Assembly (NCBI GenBank): GCA_028284125.1
Contig: JANQSI010000012.1
Location: forward strand, 24,700-88,699
Origin: Cyclobacteriaceae bacterium
GTDB lineage: Bacteria; Bacteroidota; Bacteroidia; Cytophagales; Cyclobacteriaceae
Direction: 5' to 3'
Length of the DNA: 64,000 nucleotides
Shown: positions 45,027 through 54,516 of the stretch, piece by piece
Layout: each line of letters opens with the position of its first letter
Numbering within the stretch: position 1 is the stretch's first letter
Notes under the pieces: generated by a model
What the model saw: only the letters and a program-made list of their open reading frames with translations
Told to the model about the DNA's origin: nothing
The model's database searches: none
Position numbers and translations under genes: made by a program

Positions 45027-45779
45027 ATGATAGTGTTTCTCCTGCTCTCTTTTGGAATTTCATCTGCACAAAAACCGGATCATCCGTTTAAGCCTGGAGA
45101 AAAGCTGAACTATACCATGCATTTTGGTTGGTTCGAGGTAGGCAAAGCGGAATTTTTTATAGATCCGGAAATTCAAACGATCGATGGCGAGGCATACTAT
45201 TCCGTACAAGGAATCATTACCCCTTCAGGCTGGGGCAAAATATTCAAGGCAATTACCGGGTGCTACGAATCGCTAATAAATGTCGAGACACTTCGCCCAT
45301 TGCGATCTCACCGGGAAATGAAATCGGGAAAAAAAATCACGGATGTAAGAACCGATAACTTCAACTATGCGTACTCAGACACACTGAAAATTCACACCTA
45401 TGTTGAGGATGTCGATGATCATCGCTATCGAGCATTTCCAAAGAAGAAGGATGTTCCAATGTTAGATTTCTTGAGTACGTTTCTTTTCGTTCGTAACGTT
45501 GAATTCCCAGATAATCAAGCCATAGATCTACGGTCTTTTTATTCAAATACACTTTACGAATTCAGAGTTATTCCCGGGCAACTGAAAACATATGAAGCGA
45601 AGCAAAGAAAATTTAGATCCCGCGAGTACAGCCTAGAGTTTCCCAGAAATTCTTATTTCAAAAAAGGGAAAAAACACGGTAGTGCCATTGTTTCAGAAGA
45701 AGCCAATCGACTACCGCTTCGTATCGAGATCAATATGAAATTAGGAACTTTCTACTTGAAGCTTGATAAGAACAGTTAG
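45027..45779 (+). CDS. DUF3108 secreted protein
   Basis: A 250-residue exported protein (signal MIVFLLLSFGISSAQ). DUF3108 hallmarks: FKPGEKLNYTMHFGWFEVGKAEF near the N-terminus, YYSVQGIITPSGWGKIFKA, MLDFLSTFLFVRN and a closing LPLRIEINMKLGTFYLKL. The fold is a beta-barrel-like lipid-binding type; function unknown. Downstream of typA by about 240 bp. Confidence 0.88.
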   Translation: MIVFLLLSFGISSAQKPDHPFKPGEKLNYTMHFGWFEVGKAEFFIDPEIQTIDGEAYYSVQGIITPSGWGKIFKAITGCYESLINVETLRPLRSHREMKSGKKITDVRTDNFNYAYSDTLKIHTYVEDVDDHRYRAFPKKKDVPMLDFLSTFLFVRNVEFPDNQAIDLRSFYSNTLYEFRVIPGQLKTYEAKQRKFRSREYSLEFPRNSYFKKGKKHGSAIVSEEANRLPLRIEINMKLGTFYLKLDKNS

Positions 45780-45796
45780 CTCACTAGCTAGCCCTC

Positions 45797-46888
45797 CTAT
45801 TCTCCATCCATAAATAACTGCCCAATCCTTAGTTGAATATTATTGTATCGTAGCGGACTCGTATTTGAAACCATCCCTATTACAATTTCTTCATCTGGAA
45901 AAATGACAAATTGCGTAATTCCACCAACGCTTCCACCACTGTGTCCAACCCATCTGTTTCCTTTATCATCGGTCCTACTCACCCAACCCATTCCGTAATT
46001 GGTAGAATCTCCGTTTGCTAAGACTTGAGAAGTTTGAAGAGCTTCAAGCGTTTCTTGTTTTAGAAATCCTGGTTTCATATGGGCGTGACCAAAAATGATC
46101 AAATCCTCGGCACTTCCGACAAAGCCTCCGCCAGCCCACTTATAGCTGTTATCAACATAAGGCGCATCAATTACTGCCGTATCAGTTCTCACATAAAAAT
46201 TCGTTCTGTTCGCTATTTCTTGAGTAGCTATATCCGCAGTAGTGTTTTCCATTCCAAGTGGATCAAACACATTTTGTTGCATGTATGAAAGAAATTCTTC
46301 ACCCGAAGCTCCTTCCAGAACTGCGCTGATCAGGTTCCAACCATAGCTAGAGTAACTATAATCTGTTCCAGGCTCAAAGAGCAAACTGTCATCCTTGAAA
46401 ATAACTAGACCTTCGTTCACTGTCGGATAATAAACGTCACTTAACATTTCATTTCCACGATAATGCCTAACACCAGCAATGTGACCCGCTGTTTGCTTAA
46501 CTGTAATCGGGAATCTCTTTCCCGGAAAATCAGGAACATATTCCTGAACTGTTTTTGAAACATCCAGTTTACCTTGTTCCATTAACAAACCAATTGCAGA
46601 AGCAGTGAGTGTTTTGGAAACGCTTCCTATTCTAAAAAGGGTAGTTTTTGGATCTACTTTGATCTGATTCTCCACATCAGAATATCCAAAACCTTCTGAC
46701 CAAACCAATTCTCCACCAACTGAAACTGCTACTGCCATTCCTTGTGTTTGATTCTCCTGCATTAAGGTATCAACCATGGCTCGAGCTGTGTTAATTGCTT
46801 CATCATAGTTGGATGTCGTTTGTTCGGCTGCTGGTGGTTGACAGGCAAATACAAAAACTAATAGAAATAGGTAATAGAACTTTTTCAT
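45797..46888 (-). CDS. Beta-lactamase-fold serine hydrolase lipoprotein
   Basis: A 363-residue lipoprotein (signal FLLVFVFAC). Active-site motifs: SVSK (SxxK) near residue 92, YSSYGWN in place of the usual YxN, and GHSGG for the third motif. This LACTB-like set suggests a peptidase or esterase on D-amino or peptidoglycan-type substrates. It is a paralogue-level relative of the protein at 6309, not a close copy. Confidence 0.9.
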   Translation of the reverse strand: MKKFYYLFLLVFVFACQPPAAEQTTSNYDEAINTARAMVDTLMQENQTQGMAVAVSVGGELVWSEGFGYSDVENQIKVDPKTTLFRIGSVSKTLTASAIGLLMEQGKLDVSKTVQEYVPDFPGKRFPITVKQTAGHIAGVRHYRGNEMLSDVYYPTVNEGLVIFKDDSLLFEPGTDYSYSSYGWNLISAVLEGASGEEFLSYMQQNVFDPLGMENTTADIATQEIANRTNFYVRTDTAVIDAPYVDNSYKWAGGGFVGSAEDLIIFGHAHMKPGFLKQETLEALQTSQVLANGDSTNYGMGWVSRTDDKGNRWVGHSGGSVGGITQFVIFPDEEIVIGMVSNTSPLRYNNIQLRIGQLFMDGE

Positions 46889-47437
46889 GACAGGTTTCTT
46901 TGGTTATTAGCAAATCGAAATTAAAGAAAACTTGTCATTGTAGAGGTGTCGAATGGAACCAATGTGAATTCAAAAAATCCATTCAAGTCATTCTATGCCA
47001 GGTTCAAAATCCTGGGTTGCTGTATGGAAGATTCCGAAATAAATTCGGAATGACTCTGAGTGAGGATTGTTTTCCTACCATTCAGCAAACGGAAGAATGA
47101 AGTCATTCTGAACTTGTTTCAGAATCCTCGATTACTATATAGAAGATTCCGAAATGAATTCGGAATGACTCTGGGTGAGAATTGTTTTCCCTAACATGCC
47201 GAAAACAGAAGAATAAAGTCATTCTGAACTTGTTTCAGAATCCTCGATTACTGTATAGAAGATTCCGAAATGAATTCGGAATGACTCTGAGTGAGAATTG
47301 TTTTCCTACCATGCCGCAAACAGAAGAATGAAGTCATTCTGAACTTGAATTATTCCTACCATGCTGCAAACAGTAGAATGAAGTCATTCTGAACTTGTTT
47401 CAGAATCTTCCATAAAGACGCGGAGAATTCCGAAAAA
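46889..47437. repeat. Array of extragenic palindromes, about 116-bp units
   Basis: Three full units (from about 46980, 47100 and 47216) and two partial ones (from about 47332 and 47385). A unit has GTCATTCTGAACTTGTTTCA and, about 40 bp on, GATTCCGAAATGAATTCGGA followed by ATGAC, that is, two palindromes facing opposite ways, joined by a spacer with TTGTTTTCC. It lies in the gap between the hydrolase and menA genes. No gene. Confidence 0.88.
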
Positions 47438-48343
47438 TCAGCCAAAGAATTGACCAACCGAAAAAACAATAGAAAAGATCAACGTTGAAATAGCCATCTG
47501 CTTCAAGAAAGGATCCAACTCTTTTCCGGTTTTGGACTTGACAGCTCGAATGTTTTTGAGAAACAAAGGCCCCATCAAAATGAAGGCCAATTGAAAAGCG
47601 TGACCATAATCGATGAGCACGAAAATGATGGAAGCCAAGAAACCGATGGAAATAATCAACGAGTGATACAATCCGGCTTTTTCTCTGCCTATTCGAACCG
47701 GAATTGAAAACTTACCAGCAACTTTATCTGTTTCAATGTCTCGGATGTTGTTGACATTCAAAACTCCAACGGAAAAAAGTCCTAAAGTGGTTGCTGGAAG
47801 AAAAACCGTCCAATTGAGGCTTTTTGTTTGAAGAAAATACGTCCCAACCACAGCGACCAATCCAAAAAAGACAAACACGAAAACATCACCAAAGCCTGCA
47901 TATCCATATGGGTTTTTCCCAACCGTATACTTGATGGCTGCTGCAATAGCCACAACTCCAATTCCAAAAAAGGTCAATATCAATTGCCAGTTATCAGGAA
48001 AAGACAGGAACAGCAACAACATACCAGACGCTAGTGTAAGAAGAGAAAAGAGGATCAATGCGACTCGCATCGAAGATTTTGAAATGGCTCCTGATTGCAC
48101 CATTCGATCTGGTCCTTTTCGATGATCTGAATCAACTCCGGAAACGGCGTCTCCATAGTCATTAGCGAAATTCGAAAGTATTTGAAGAAGAATTGCGGTT
48201 AGCAAGGTTAGTCCAGCGATTAAGAAATCAATTCTTGCATCATTCCAAGCCAGTACCGTTCCAACAAGAATGCCGGAGAAAGCCAAAGGCAAGGTTCTCA
48301 ATCGAGCGGCAATGATCCAGGATTTCAAGTTGGCTTGTGGCAT
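47438..48343 (-). CDS. menA: 1,4-dihydroxy-2-naphthoate polyprenyltransferase
   Basis: Membrane prenyltransferase that attaches the isoprenoid chain in menaquinone synthesis. It has nine hydrophobic segments, the first Asp-rich motif NDYGDAVSGVDSDHRKG and the second NNIRDIETDKVAGK. Length 301 fits. It lies 17 bp downstream of argS on the same strand and is probably co-transcribed. Confidence 0.96.
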   Translation of the reverse strand: MPQANLKSWIIAARLRTLPLAFSGILVGTVLAWNDARIDFLIAGLTLLTAILLQILSNFANDYGDAVSGVDSDHRKGPDRMVQSGAISKSSMRVALILFSLLTLASGMLLLFLSFPDNWQLILTFFGIGVVAIAAAIKYTVGKNPYGYAGFGDVFVFVFFGLVAVVGTYFLQTKSLNWTVFLPATTLGLFSVGVLNVNNIRDIETDKVAGKFSIPVRIGREKAGLYHSLIISIGFLASIIFVLIDYGHAFQLAFILMGPLFLKNIRAVKSKTGKELDPFLKQMAISTLIFSIVFSVGQFFG

Positions 48344-48360
48344 TTGGCTTTTAGCTGGAT

Positions 48361-50145
48361 TTACATTCGTTCAGGGACATCAATTCCCAGCAAGTTCATT
48401 CCCATTTTCAATGCTCGTGCAGTTGATCTTGAAAGCGCCACTCTGAATGAAAGTGCATCTTTGTTCTCTTCATGGAAAATCGGAACCTCCTGGTAAAAGC
48501 CGTTATAATCTTTGGCTAAATCATACACATATTGAGCCATGATTGCCGGGGAGTAATCATCAGCTGATTCTTTCAAAGCCTTTACATAATTCGTTAATCG
48601 ATGGATGAGATCAATCTCTCTGTCAGTTAACTCACCTACTTTGGACGGATCAAAAGACAAATCGATCTCCAATGTTTTTGCTCGTCGAACAATTGCGGAA
48701 ATCCGGGCATGAGTGTATTGGATGAATGGCCCGGTATGACCCTGAAACTCAATTGATTCCTGTGGATTGAACAGCATCCGTTTTTTAGGATCCACTTTCA
48801 AAAGAAAATATTTCAAAGCACCCAATCCCAAGACCTTGTAAAGCTCCTTTGCTTCATTTTCATCCATCCCTTCGATTTTCCCCAGCTCAACCGTGTGCTT
48901 TTCTGCTGTGTCAAACATTTCCTGTAAAAGGTCGTCCGCATCAACGACCGTTCCCTCCCGCGATTTCATTTTTCCCGATGGAAGGTCAACCATTCCGTAT
49001 GACAGGTGATAAAGGCCATCAGCATAGTCGCGACCCAGCTTTTTCATGATCGTGAATAAGACTTTGAAGTGATAATCTTGTTCATTCCCAACCACGTAAA
49101 CCGATTTCTCAAATGGAAAATCCTCGTGTTTCATCTCACAGGTTCCCATATCCTGCGTCATATAAACTGCGGTTCCATCGCCACGCAAGACCAGTTTCTC
49201 ATCCATGCCTTCTTCTGTCAAATCAACCCAAACCGATCCATCCTCTTTTTTGAAGAACACATTTTTTTCTAAGCCTTCGTCAACAATATCTTTTCCAAGC
49301 AAATACGTCTGAGACTCTTGGTACATCTTGTCGAAATGGATTCCCATCGTCGAATAGGTCGTGTCGAATCCCTTGTAAACCCAGCCATTCAGTTTTTCCC
49401 ACAACCCAACAGTTTCAGGATCATTTTCTTCCCACTTTTTCAACATCCCTTGGGCTTCCAGGATGGAAGGAGCTTCTTTTTCGGCCACTTTTGGATCAGT
49501 TCCTGAATCAATTAATCCTTGAATTTCCTTCTTGTACTCCTGATCAAACTTGACATAGTAATTCCCCACCAAGTGATCTCCTTTGATTCCTGCTTGTTCC
49601 GGTGTTTCACCATTCCCAAACTTCTGATAAGCCAGCATGGATTTGCAAATGTGAATTCCTCGGTCATTTACCAAGTTTACTTTCATCACATCATATCCGT
49701 AGGCATCCAAAATTCTTGAGGTAGCATCTCCGAGAAAATTGTTTCGCAAGTGGCCTAGATGGAGCGGCTTATTCGTGTTCGGTGACGAGAACTCCACCAT
49801 AACCTTTTTGCCATTTGGCTCAACCTTTCCAAATTGGTCATCACCATTAATTCCTTTCAGCGTCTCTGCCCATTTCAAATCCGATATTCCCAGATTTAAA
49901 AAACCCTTCACCACATTGTAACTAGGTATGAAGTCCGTGTTTTGTTGAAGCCATTCCCCAATTTTTTTTCCTGATTCCTCAGGGTTGGATTTGGTGATTT
50001 TCAGGAAAGGAAAAGTCACAAATGTGTAAGTTCCATCAAACTCTTTCCGAGTAGGCTGAAGGGAGACTTCACTAACAGCAATGTCATGATCAAAGAGCGA
50101 TTTGAAGGCGCTTGAGATGGCTTCCTTTATTTCGTTTTCCAACAT
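48361..50145 (-). CDS. argS: Arginyl-tRNA synthetase
   Basis: Charges tRNA-Arg. I use the start at 50145 (MLENEIKEAISSAFK), which leaves 8 bp after the CtlX-like gene; the longer start at 50190 would overlap it. Motifs: N-terminal tRNA D-loop-binding domain (1-110), HIGH as PLHLGHLRNN, KMSKS-type GKMKSREGTVVDADDLL, and a DALR anticodon domain from about 475 ending GIDVPERM. Its position after two guanidino-modifying enzyme genes is unusual. Confidence 0.97.
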   Translation of the reverse strand: MLENEIKEAISSAFKSLFDHDIAVSEVSLQPTRKEFDGTYTFVTFPFLKITKSNPEESGKKIGEWLQQNTDFIPSYNVVKGFLNLGISDLKWAETLKGINGDDQFGKVEPNGKKVMVEFSSPNTNKPLHLGHLRNNFLGDATSRILDAYGYDVMKVNLVNDRGIHICKSMLAYQKFGNGETPEQAGIKGDHLVGNYYVKFDQEYKKEIQGLIDSGTDPKVAEKEAPSILEAQGMLKKWEENDPETVGLWEKLNGWVYKGFDTTYSTMGIHFDKMYQESQTYLLGKDIVDEGLEKNVFFKKEDGSVWVDLTEEGMDEKLVLRGDGTAVYMTQDMGTCEMKHEDFPFEKSVYVVGNEQDYHFKVLFTIMKKLGRDYADGLYHLSYGMVDLPSGKMKSREGTVVDADDLLQEMFDTAEKHTVELGKIEGMDENEAKELYKVLGLGALKYFLLKVDPKKRMLFNPQESIEFQGHTGPFIQYTHARISAIVRRAKTLEIDLSFDPSKVGELTDREIDLIHRLTNYVKALKESADDYSPAIMAQYVYDLAKDYNGFYQEVPIFHEENKDALSFRVALSRSTARALKMGMNLLGIDVPERM

Positions 50146-50153
50146 TCGTTCGT

Positions 50154-51089
50154 CTATCTTTTTGGTAAAAAAACTTCCGCCATCATACAACGGGCACTTC
50201 CGCCACCTAATTTCTCTATGGTATGAATATCGCTATGAACAATTTTCCCATGATTGGACAAGCGCTCGACCTGATTATCATCAAGAGAATGGTAAGCCGC
50301 TGATGACATTACAACCAAACGCTGATCATCTTTTCCAACAACCTGAAGCATATTCCCTGCGAAGTTTTCTTTTTGTTCTTCGGTGATCTCAATCAATTCT
50401 TTGTTAGTCTTAGCCAAAGCCTCTTTCAGGTTATCTTTTTCTTCTTCGTCATCAATGCTGTCCATACAGACAACAGCAAACGCCTCTCCAAGGCACATCA
50501 TTACGTTGGTATGATAAATAGGCAAGCGTTCTCCATTTGCCGTTTGATTGGCGTGAAAAGCAACTGCTTCATACCCGGCTTCATCACAAAAGTCCCTTAG
50601 CGGTTCCGGCATGGTTCGTTCAGAAATCGCTGCATAGGCAATTTTGTTTTGGCGATCGAGCAACAAACTTCCGGTTCCTTCCAAGAAAGCTGCTTTTTCT
50701 TCCCAATGGGAAAAGTCGATAACCTCACTAACATCAAGATGATCCTTCAACGAATCAATGATGTCTTCTCTTCGCTCGGTTCTTCGATTTTCCGCATACA
50801 TCGGGTAAAGCCGAATTTTTCCGTCTTCATGGAATGAGACCCAGTTGTTTGGAAAAATGGAATCCGGGGTTGCAGGATCTGGTGTATCTTCAAAAACGGT
50901 GACTTTGACTCCTTCAGAACGCAGTTTTTCGACAAAGTCGTCAAACTGGTTCAACGCCTCCTCCTGAACGGTAACAGCGGATACATCTCCAGCGGATTGT
51001 TGGTAGTAGTTATTGACCGCTGTTTGCTCATTCATATGAAAAGCAACCGGTCGAATCATCATGATATGGTTGGTGATTTGCTTAGTCAT
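50154..51089 (-). CDS. CtlX-like citrulline/arginine deiminase-superfamily hydrolase
   Basis: A 311-residue pentein-fold enzyme. Catalytic Cys lies in GGGSARCMMAEV near the C-terminus, His in LPIYHTNVMMCLG and Glu/Asp in FLEGTGSLLLDRQNK; FPNNWVSFHEDG is the typical substrate-binding stretch. This matches the CtlX group (citrulline utilisation hydrolase, citrulline to ornithine). It overlaps the upstream amidinotransferase-like gene by 8 bp and precedes argS by 8 bp, so the three are probably one operon. Confidence 0.85.
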   Translation of the reverse strand: MTKQITNHIMMIRPVAFHMNEQTAVNNYYQQSAGDVSAVTVQEEALNQFDDFVEKLRSEGVKVTVFEDTPDPATPDSIFPNNWVSFHEDGKIRLYPMYAENRRTERREDIIDSLKDHLDVSEVIDFSHWEEKAAFLEGTGSLLLDRQNKIAYAAISERTMPEPLRDFCDEAGYEAVAFHANQTANGERLPIYHTNVMMCLGEAFAVVCMDSIDDEEEKDNLKEALAKTNKELIEITEEQKENFAGNMLQVVGKDDQRLVVMSSAAYHSLDDNQVERLSNHGKIVHSDIHTIEKLGGGSARCMMAEVFLPKR

Positions 51090-51996
51090 ATTTCCTCCTT
51101 AATGGCATGGTCGTACATCTCAAAAGTCCTTCCATTTTTGCCACTTCTCTATAATCCACTACTTCTACTGTAATGCCCCATTTTCTCAATTGATCGTTCA
51201 ACCGGACAAAGCTACTGTCGGAAATCACCACGTCTGGTCTAATGGAAAAGAAATTGGAATTCATGTCGTACATTTCTTCCTGGGTGATTTCAAATACATT
51301 GTCAGATCCGAAAAAATCAACTAAGTATTGGTAATCCTTTTCGTGTTTGAATCCGCCTTTATAGATTACCGCCTTATCTTCTCCGACTGGCTGGAAACAG
51401 CAATCCAAATGCAGCGCATTTTCTCTCGGATTTTCATCAGATTTATTCAGCTCGAAAGCTTTTAAGTTCCAGTCAGGAAATTGTTCTTTCAGATATTCCA
51501 CACCTTTTCTGCTAGTTCTCGCTACTTGATATTTCTCAAAATCTTCATCTTCAGAATAGCCAACAAAAAGATGACCATTCCATGGAATAATATCCCCACC
51601 TTCCATCCATTCGTCCTCATCAGGAAGCAAAACATTTTCCACTTGATCAATGATGTATTGAATCCCGTCTGATTCCTTCTTTCGTAAAGGTGTAACACAA
51701 GGCACGATCAACGTTTCCCCAATGACCAATGAAATATCCCGGGAGAAAATCTGGTTGTAATCTTCAATCACTTCTGGACGATAAACCTTGACACCATACT
51801 TTTCAAAAACCACAGCAACTTCGCTCATTTCCTTGATCAAATCCGGCTCTTTTGGAAAGGTGCCATCTATAATATGAGCTCTTGATTTCGGGTCATAGGT
51901 CTCTTCCAACTTTGGAGTTCCACCAAAGCTGTTAGCAGTTCCTAAGATCACAGCCTCAAGGGGTGCCGTTTCGTCTAGAATTTTAACTGGGATCAT
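51082..51996 (-). CDS. Amidinotransferase / dimethylarginine hydrolase-like enzyme
   Basis: A 304-residue pentein-fold protein. Catalytic residues can be placed: MEGGDIIPWNGHLF (substrate Asp), HLDCCFQPVG (catalytic His) and Cys in LLRCTTMPLRR at the end. The fold is shared by dimethylarginine hydrolase (giving citrulline), arginine deiminase and glycine amidinotransferase. Because the neighbour is CtlX-like, a methylarginine-to-citrulline role is attractive but inferred. First gene of the operon. Confidence 0.72.
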   Translation of the reverse strand: MIPVKILDETAPLEAVILGTANSFGGTPKLEETYDPKSRAHIIDGTFPKEPDLIKEMSEVAVVFEKYGVKVYRPEVIEDYNQIFSRDISLVIGETLIVPCVTPLRKKESDGIQYIIDQVENVLLPDEDEWMEGGDIIPWNGHLFVGYSEDEDFEKYQVARTSRKGVEYLKEQFPDWNLKAFELNKSDENPRENALHLDCCFQPVGEDKAVIYKGGFKHEKDYQYLVDFFGSDNVFEITQEEMYDMNSNFFSIRPDVVISDSSFVRLNDQLRKWGITVEVVDYREVAKMEGLLRCTTMPLRRKYD

Positions 51997-52013
51997 TGGT
52001 TATAAAATTGGCG

Positions 52014-52021
52014 CAAACTTA
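52014..52021 (-). promoter_or_regulatory. -7 promoter box of the amidinotransferase-ctlX-argS operon
   Basis: On the minus strand TAAGTTTG, an exact TAnnTTTG, 17 bp before the ATG at 51996. Confidence 0.5.
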
Positions 52022-52132
52022 GTCGGATATTCCTAGAAAATAATTTCCTCTTAACACCAAATGAACAATCGGATAAAAATCGTTTTTGCTGGTTTCATTT
52101 TTTAGCTGATAATTGCATCGCTATTTTTTGAA

Positions 52133-53518
52133 ATGAGAAAATATTCCGACCTGATTGACCAGACTTATGATTTTCCAACAAAGGAATTCAAGGTCAAAAA
52201 AAACGAACTTCATTTCCATGACGTGGATTTGATGAACATTATCAAAAAGTACGGAACGCCACTAAAGCTCACCTACCTTCCCAAGATTTCAGAAAATATT
52301 GATTTTGCTCATCAAATCTTCGAAAAGGCCATAAAGAAGCATAAATATGAAGGTACTTATACCTACGCTTATTGTACCAAGTCCTCTCATTTTCAATTTG
52401 TTCTTGAAGAAGCTTTAGCATCAAATTCTCATATAGAGACGTCTTCTGCTTTTGATGTCCCCATTGTCAGAAATCTTTACGATTCTGGAAAGCTCACCAA
52501 AGAGCACTTCATTATTTGCAATGGTTTCAAGCGTCCATTGTACCTGGAAAATGTGACCCAATTGCTAAATGAGGGGTTTGAAAACTGCATCCCGATTCTG
52601 GATAATTTGAATGAGTTCGATTTCTATTTGGAAAATGTGAAGGATGAATTTCAAATTGGGATTCGAGTTGCCGCCGATGAAGAACCAAACTTTGCTTTTT
52701 ACACCTCACGTCTTGGAATTCGATACGGAGATATTCTTCCTTACTACCAGGAAAAAATCAAGGAATCAAAGGCCAAACTCAAAATGCTTCATTTCTTCAT
52801 CAATACTGGCATCAAAGACTCGGCCTACTATTGGAGTGAACTGAGCCGGTTCATTTATAAGTATTGTGAATTGAAAAAAGTCTGCCCAGAACTAGATTCG
52901 GTGGACATTGGCGGTGGTTTTCCAATCAAGAATTCACTTGCGTTCGAATACGATTACGAATACATGGCGGAACAAATTGTTGAAAACATTCAGTGGATTT
53001 GTAAGAAAAACCACGTGCCAGTTCCTAACATTTTTACAGAATTTGGAAGTTATACCGTTGGCGAAAGTGGAGCAACTATCTACTCTGTCCTTGACCAAAA
53101 ATTGCAAAACGACAAAGAACTGTGGTACATGATGGATGGTTCATTTATTACTCATATGCCTGACGTGTGGGGAACCAACAATAAGTTCATTCTACTGCCA
53201 ATCAATCATTGGAAAAGCCACTTTCATAAGGTCAATCTTGGTGGACTTACTTGTGATAGCATGGACTACTACGATTCAGAGGCACATATCTCTGAGGTAT
53301 TTCTTCCACAATACGATGAAAACGAGACCTTATACTTCGGGTTCTTCAACACTGGAGCCTATCAAGAATCTCTTGGCGGTTATGGAGGAATTCAACATTG
53401 CCTAATCCCTGCTCCTAAGCATGTCATTGTCAAAAAAGATAAAGGCGGAAATCTTCATGATGAGCTCTTTGCCCCCGAGCAAGAAAGTGAAGCCATGATG
53501 AAGATTTTGGGATACTGA
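52133..53518 (+). CDS. Arginine decarboxylase-type PLP enzyme (fold III)
   Basis: A 461-residue alanine-racemase-fold decarboxylase. The PLP Lys is in YAYCTKSSHFQFVLEEA (about residue 83). SVDIGGGFPIKN near 259-270 binds the phosphate, and a late FGFFNTGAYQESLGGYGG carries the second-subunit region. Sequence pattern matches the Bacteroidota biosynthetic arginine decarboxylase (agmatine for polyamines). No agmatinase gene follows; instead the reductase at 53575 does. Divergent from the arginine-related operon. Confidence 0.85.
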   Translation: MRKYSDLIDQTYDFPTKEFKVKKNELHFHDVDLMNIIKKYGTPLKLTYLPKISENIDFAHQIFEKAIKKHKYEGTYTYAYCTKSSHFQFVLEEALASNSHIETSSAFDVPIVRNLYDSGKLTKEHFIICNGFKRPLYLENVTQLLNEGFENCIPILDNLNEFDFYLENVKDEFQIGIRVAADEEPNFAFYTSRLGIRYGDILPYYQEKIKESKAKLKMLHFFINTGIKDSAYYWSELSRFIYKYCELKKVCPELDSVDIGGGFPIKNSLAFEYDYEYMAEQIVENIQWICKKNHVPVPNIFTEFGSYTVGESGATIYSVLDQKLQNDKELWYMMDGSFITHMPDVWGTNNKFILLPINHWKSHFHKVNLGGLTCDSMDYYDSEAHISEVFLPQYDENETLYFGFFNTGAYQESLGGYGGIQHCLIPAPKHVIVKKDKGGNLHDELFAPEQESEAMMKILGY

Positions 53519-53574
53519 TCACAAAAAACAAGTACATACAGTCGAACTTGAATTCATTTGTTAATTTGAGTTCG

Positions 53575-54516
53575 ATGAAATTCTACTCCTCCACAGACAT
53601 TGATAGCGTCCTTGATTACAACTCGCTAGTTGAAGCTTTAAGGACTGGCTTCACCAAACCGTATACCATTCCACCACGCGTGCATCTGGATTATGATAAT
53701 CCTGAGGATGAAAATCAAAACACCTTGCTACTGATGCCAGCAGTGAGCTGTGGAAATTTGGCTGGTGTGAAAATTGTGAATGTCGCACTGAAAAACAGTA
53801 TACGTGATCTTCCAAGCATTCAAGGGATTTATTATCTATTGAATGCAATTACGGGAGAACCCTTAGCCATCTTTGATGCAAAAAGTTTAACCAATTGGAG
53901 AACAGCTGCAGCCTCGGCCTTAGCCGCTGATATTCTTGCGTCAAAGAATGCAAGCAAACTTCTTATGATTGGTACCGGCTCATTGGCTCCTTACCTTATT
54001 GATGCACATGCTTCTGTTCGATCAATAAAAGAGCTTTTCATTTATGGCAGGACAAGGGAAAAAGCCCAAGCATTAGCTGAATCAAAAAAAGACCAGTTTG
54101 AAAAAGTCACAGTGGTTGATCAGCCAGCAGATGCTATTCCGCAAGTAGACATTATTAGCGCCGCTACTTTTAGTACAGAACCTTTGATTCATGGCGAATT
54201 TCTCAAGTCTGGCCAGCATATAGACCTTGTTGGAGCCTTCAAACCCACTAGTCGCGAATCAGATGATGACGTAATCAAAAAATCTTCAGTCTTCGTGGAC
54301 ACGCTAGAAATGGCTCCTAAAGAATCCGGTGATATCGCAATCCCACTCAAATCTGGCCTTCTATCCCTTTCCGATATTTGGGGAGACCTCTTCCAACTTT
54401 GTAAAAAGGAGGTAAAAGGAAGAACCGATGAAAATGAAATCACCCTTTTCAAATCGGTAGGTCACGCACTAGAAGATCTGGTGGCCGCAGAATTAATTTA
54501 CCATTCAACCAAATAG
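53575..54516 (+). CDS. Ornithine cyclodeaminase/mu-crystallin-family reductase, possibly 1-pyrroline-2-carboxylate reductase
   Basis: A 313-residue Rossmann enzyme from the ATG at 53575. NAD(P) motif LLMIGTGSLAPYLIDAH near residue 130; conserved Lys in GVKIVN and Arg in NWRTAAASALAAD. Where ornithine cyclodeaminases carry GGD with the catalytic Asp, this one reads VGAFKPTSRE, as in ketimine reductases. With a trans-3-hydroxyproline dehydratase 2 kb away, reduction of pyrroline-2-carboxylate to L-proline is the likely job (inference). It follows the decarboxylase gene by about 55 bp. Confidence 0.8.
   Translation: MKFYSSTDIDSVLDYNSLVEALRTGFTKPYTIPPRVHLDYDNPEDENQNTLLLMPAVSCGNLAGVKIVNVALKNSIRDLPSIQGIYYLLNAITGEPLAIFDAKSLTNWRTAAASALAADILASKNASKLLMIGTGSLAPYLIDAHASVRSIKELFIYGRTREKAQALAESKKDQFEKVTVVDQPADAIPQVDIISAATFSTEPLIHGEFLKSGQHIDLVGAFKPTSRESDDDVIKKSSVFVDTLEMAPKESGDIAIPLKSGLLSLSDIWGDLFQLCKKEVKGRTDENEITLFKSVGHALEDLVAAELIYHSTK

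Noticed and set aside
46975..47435. Possible CRISPR array
   Set aside because: The repeated unit is itself two palindromes, the spacers are conserved rather than unique, and no cas genes occur.
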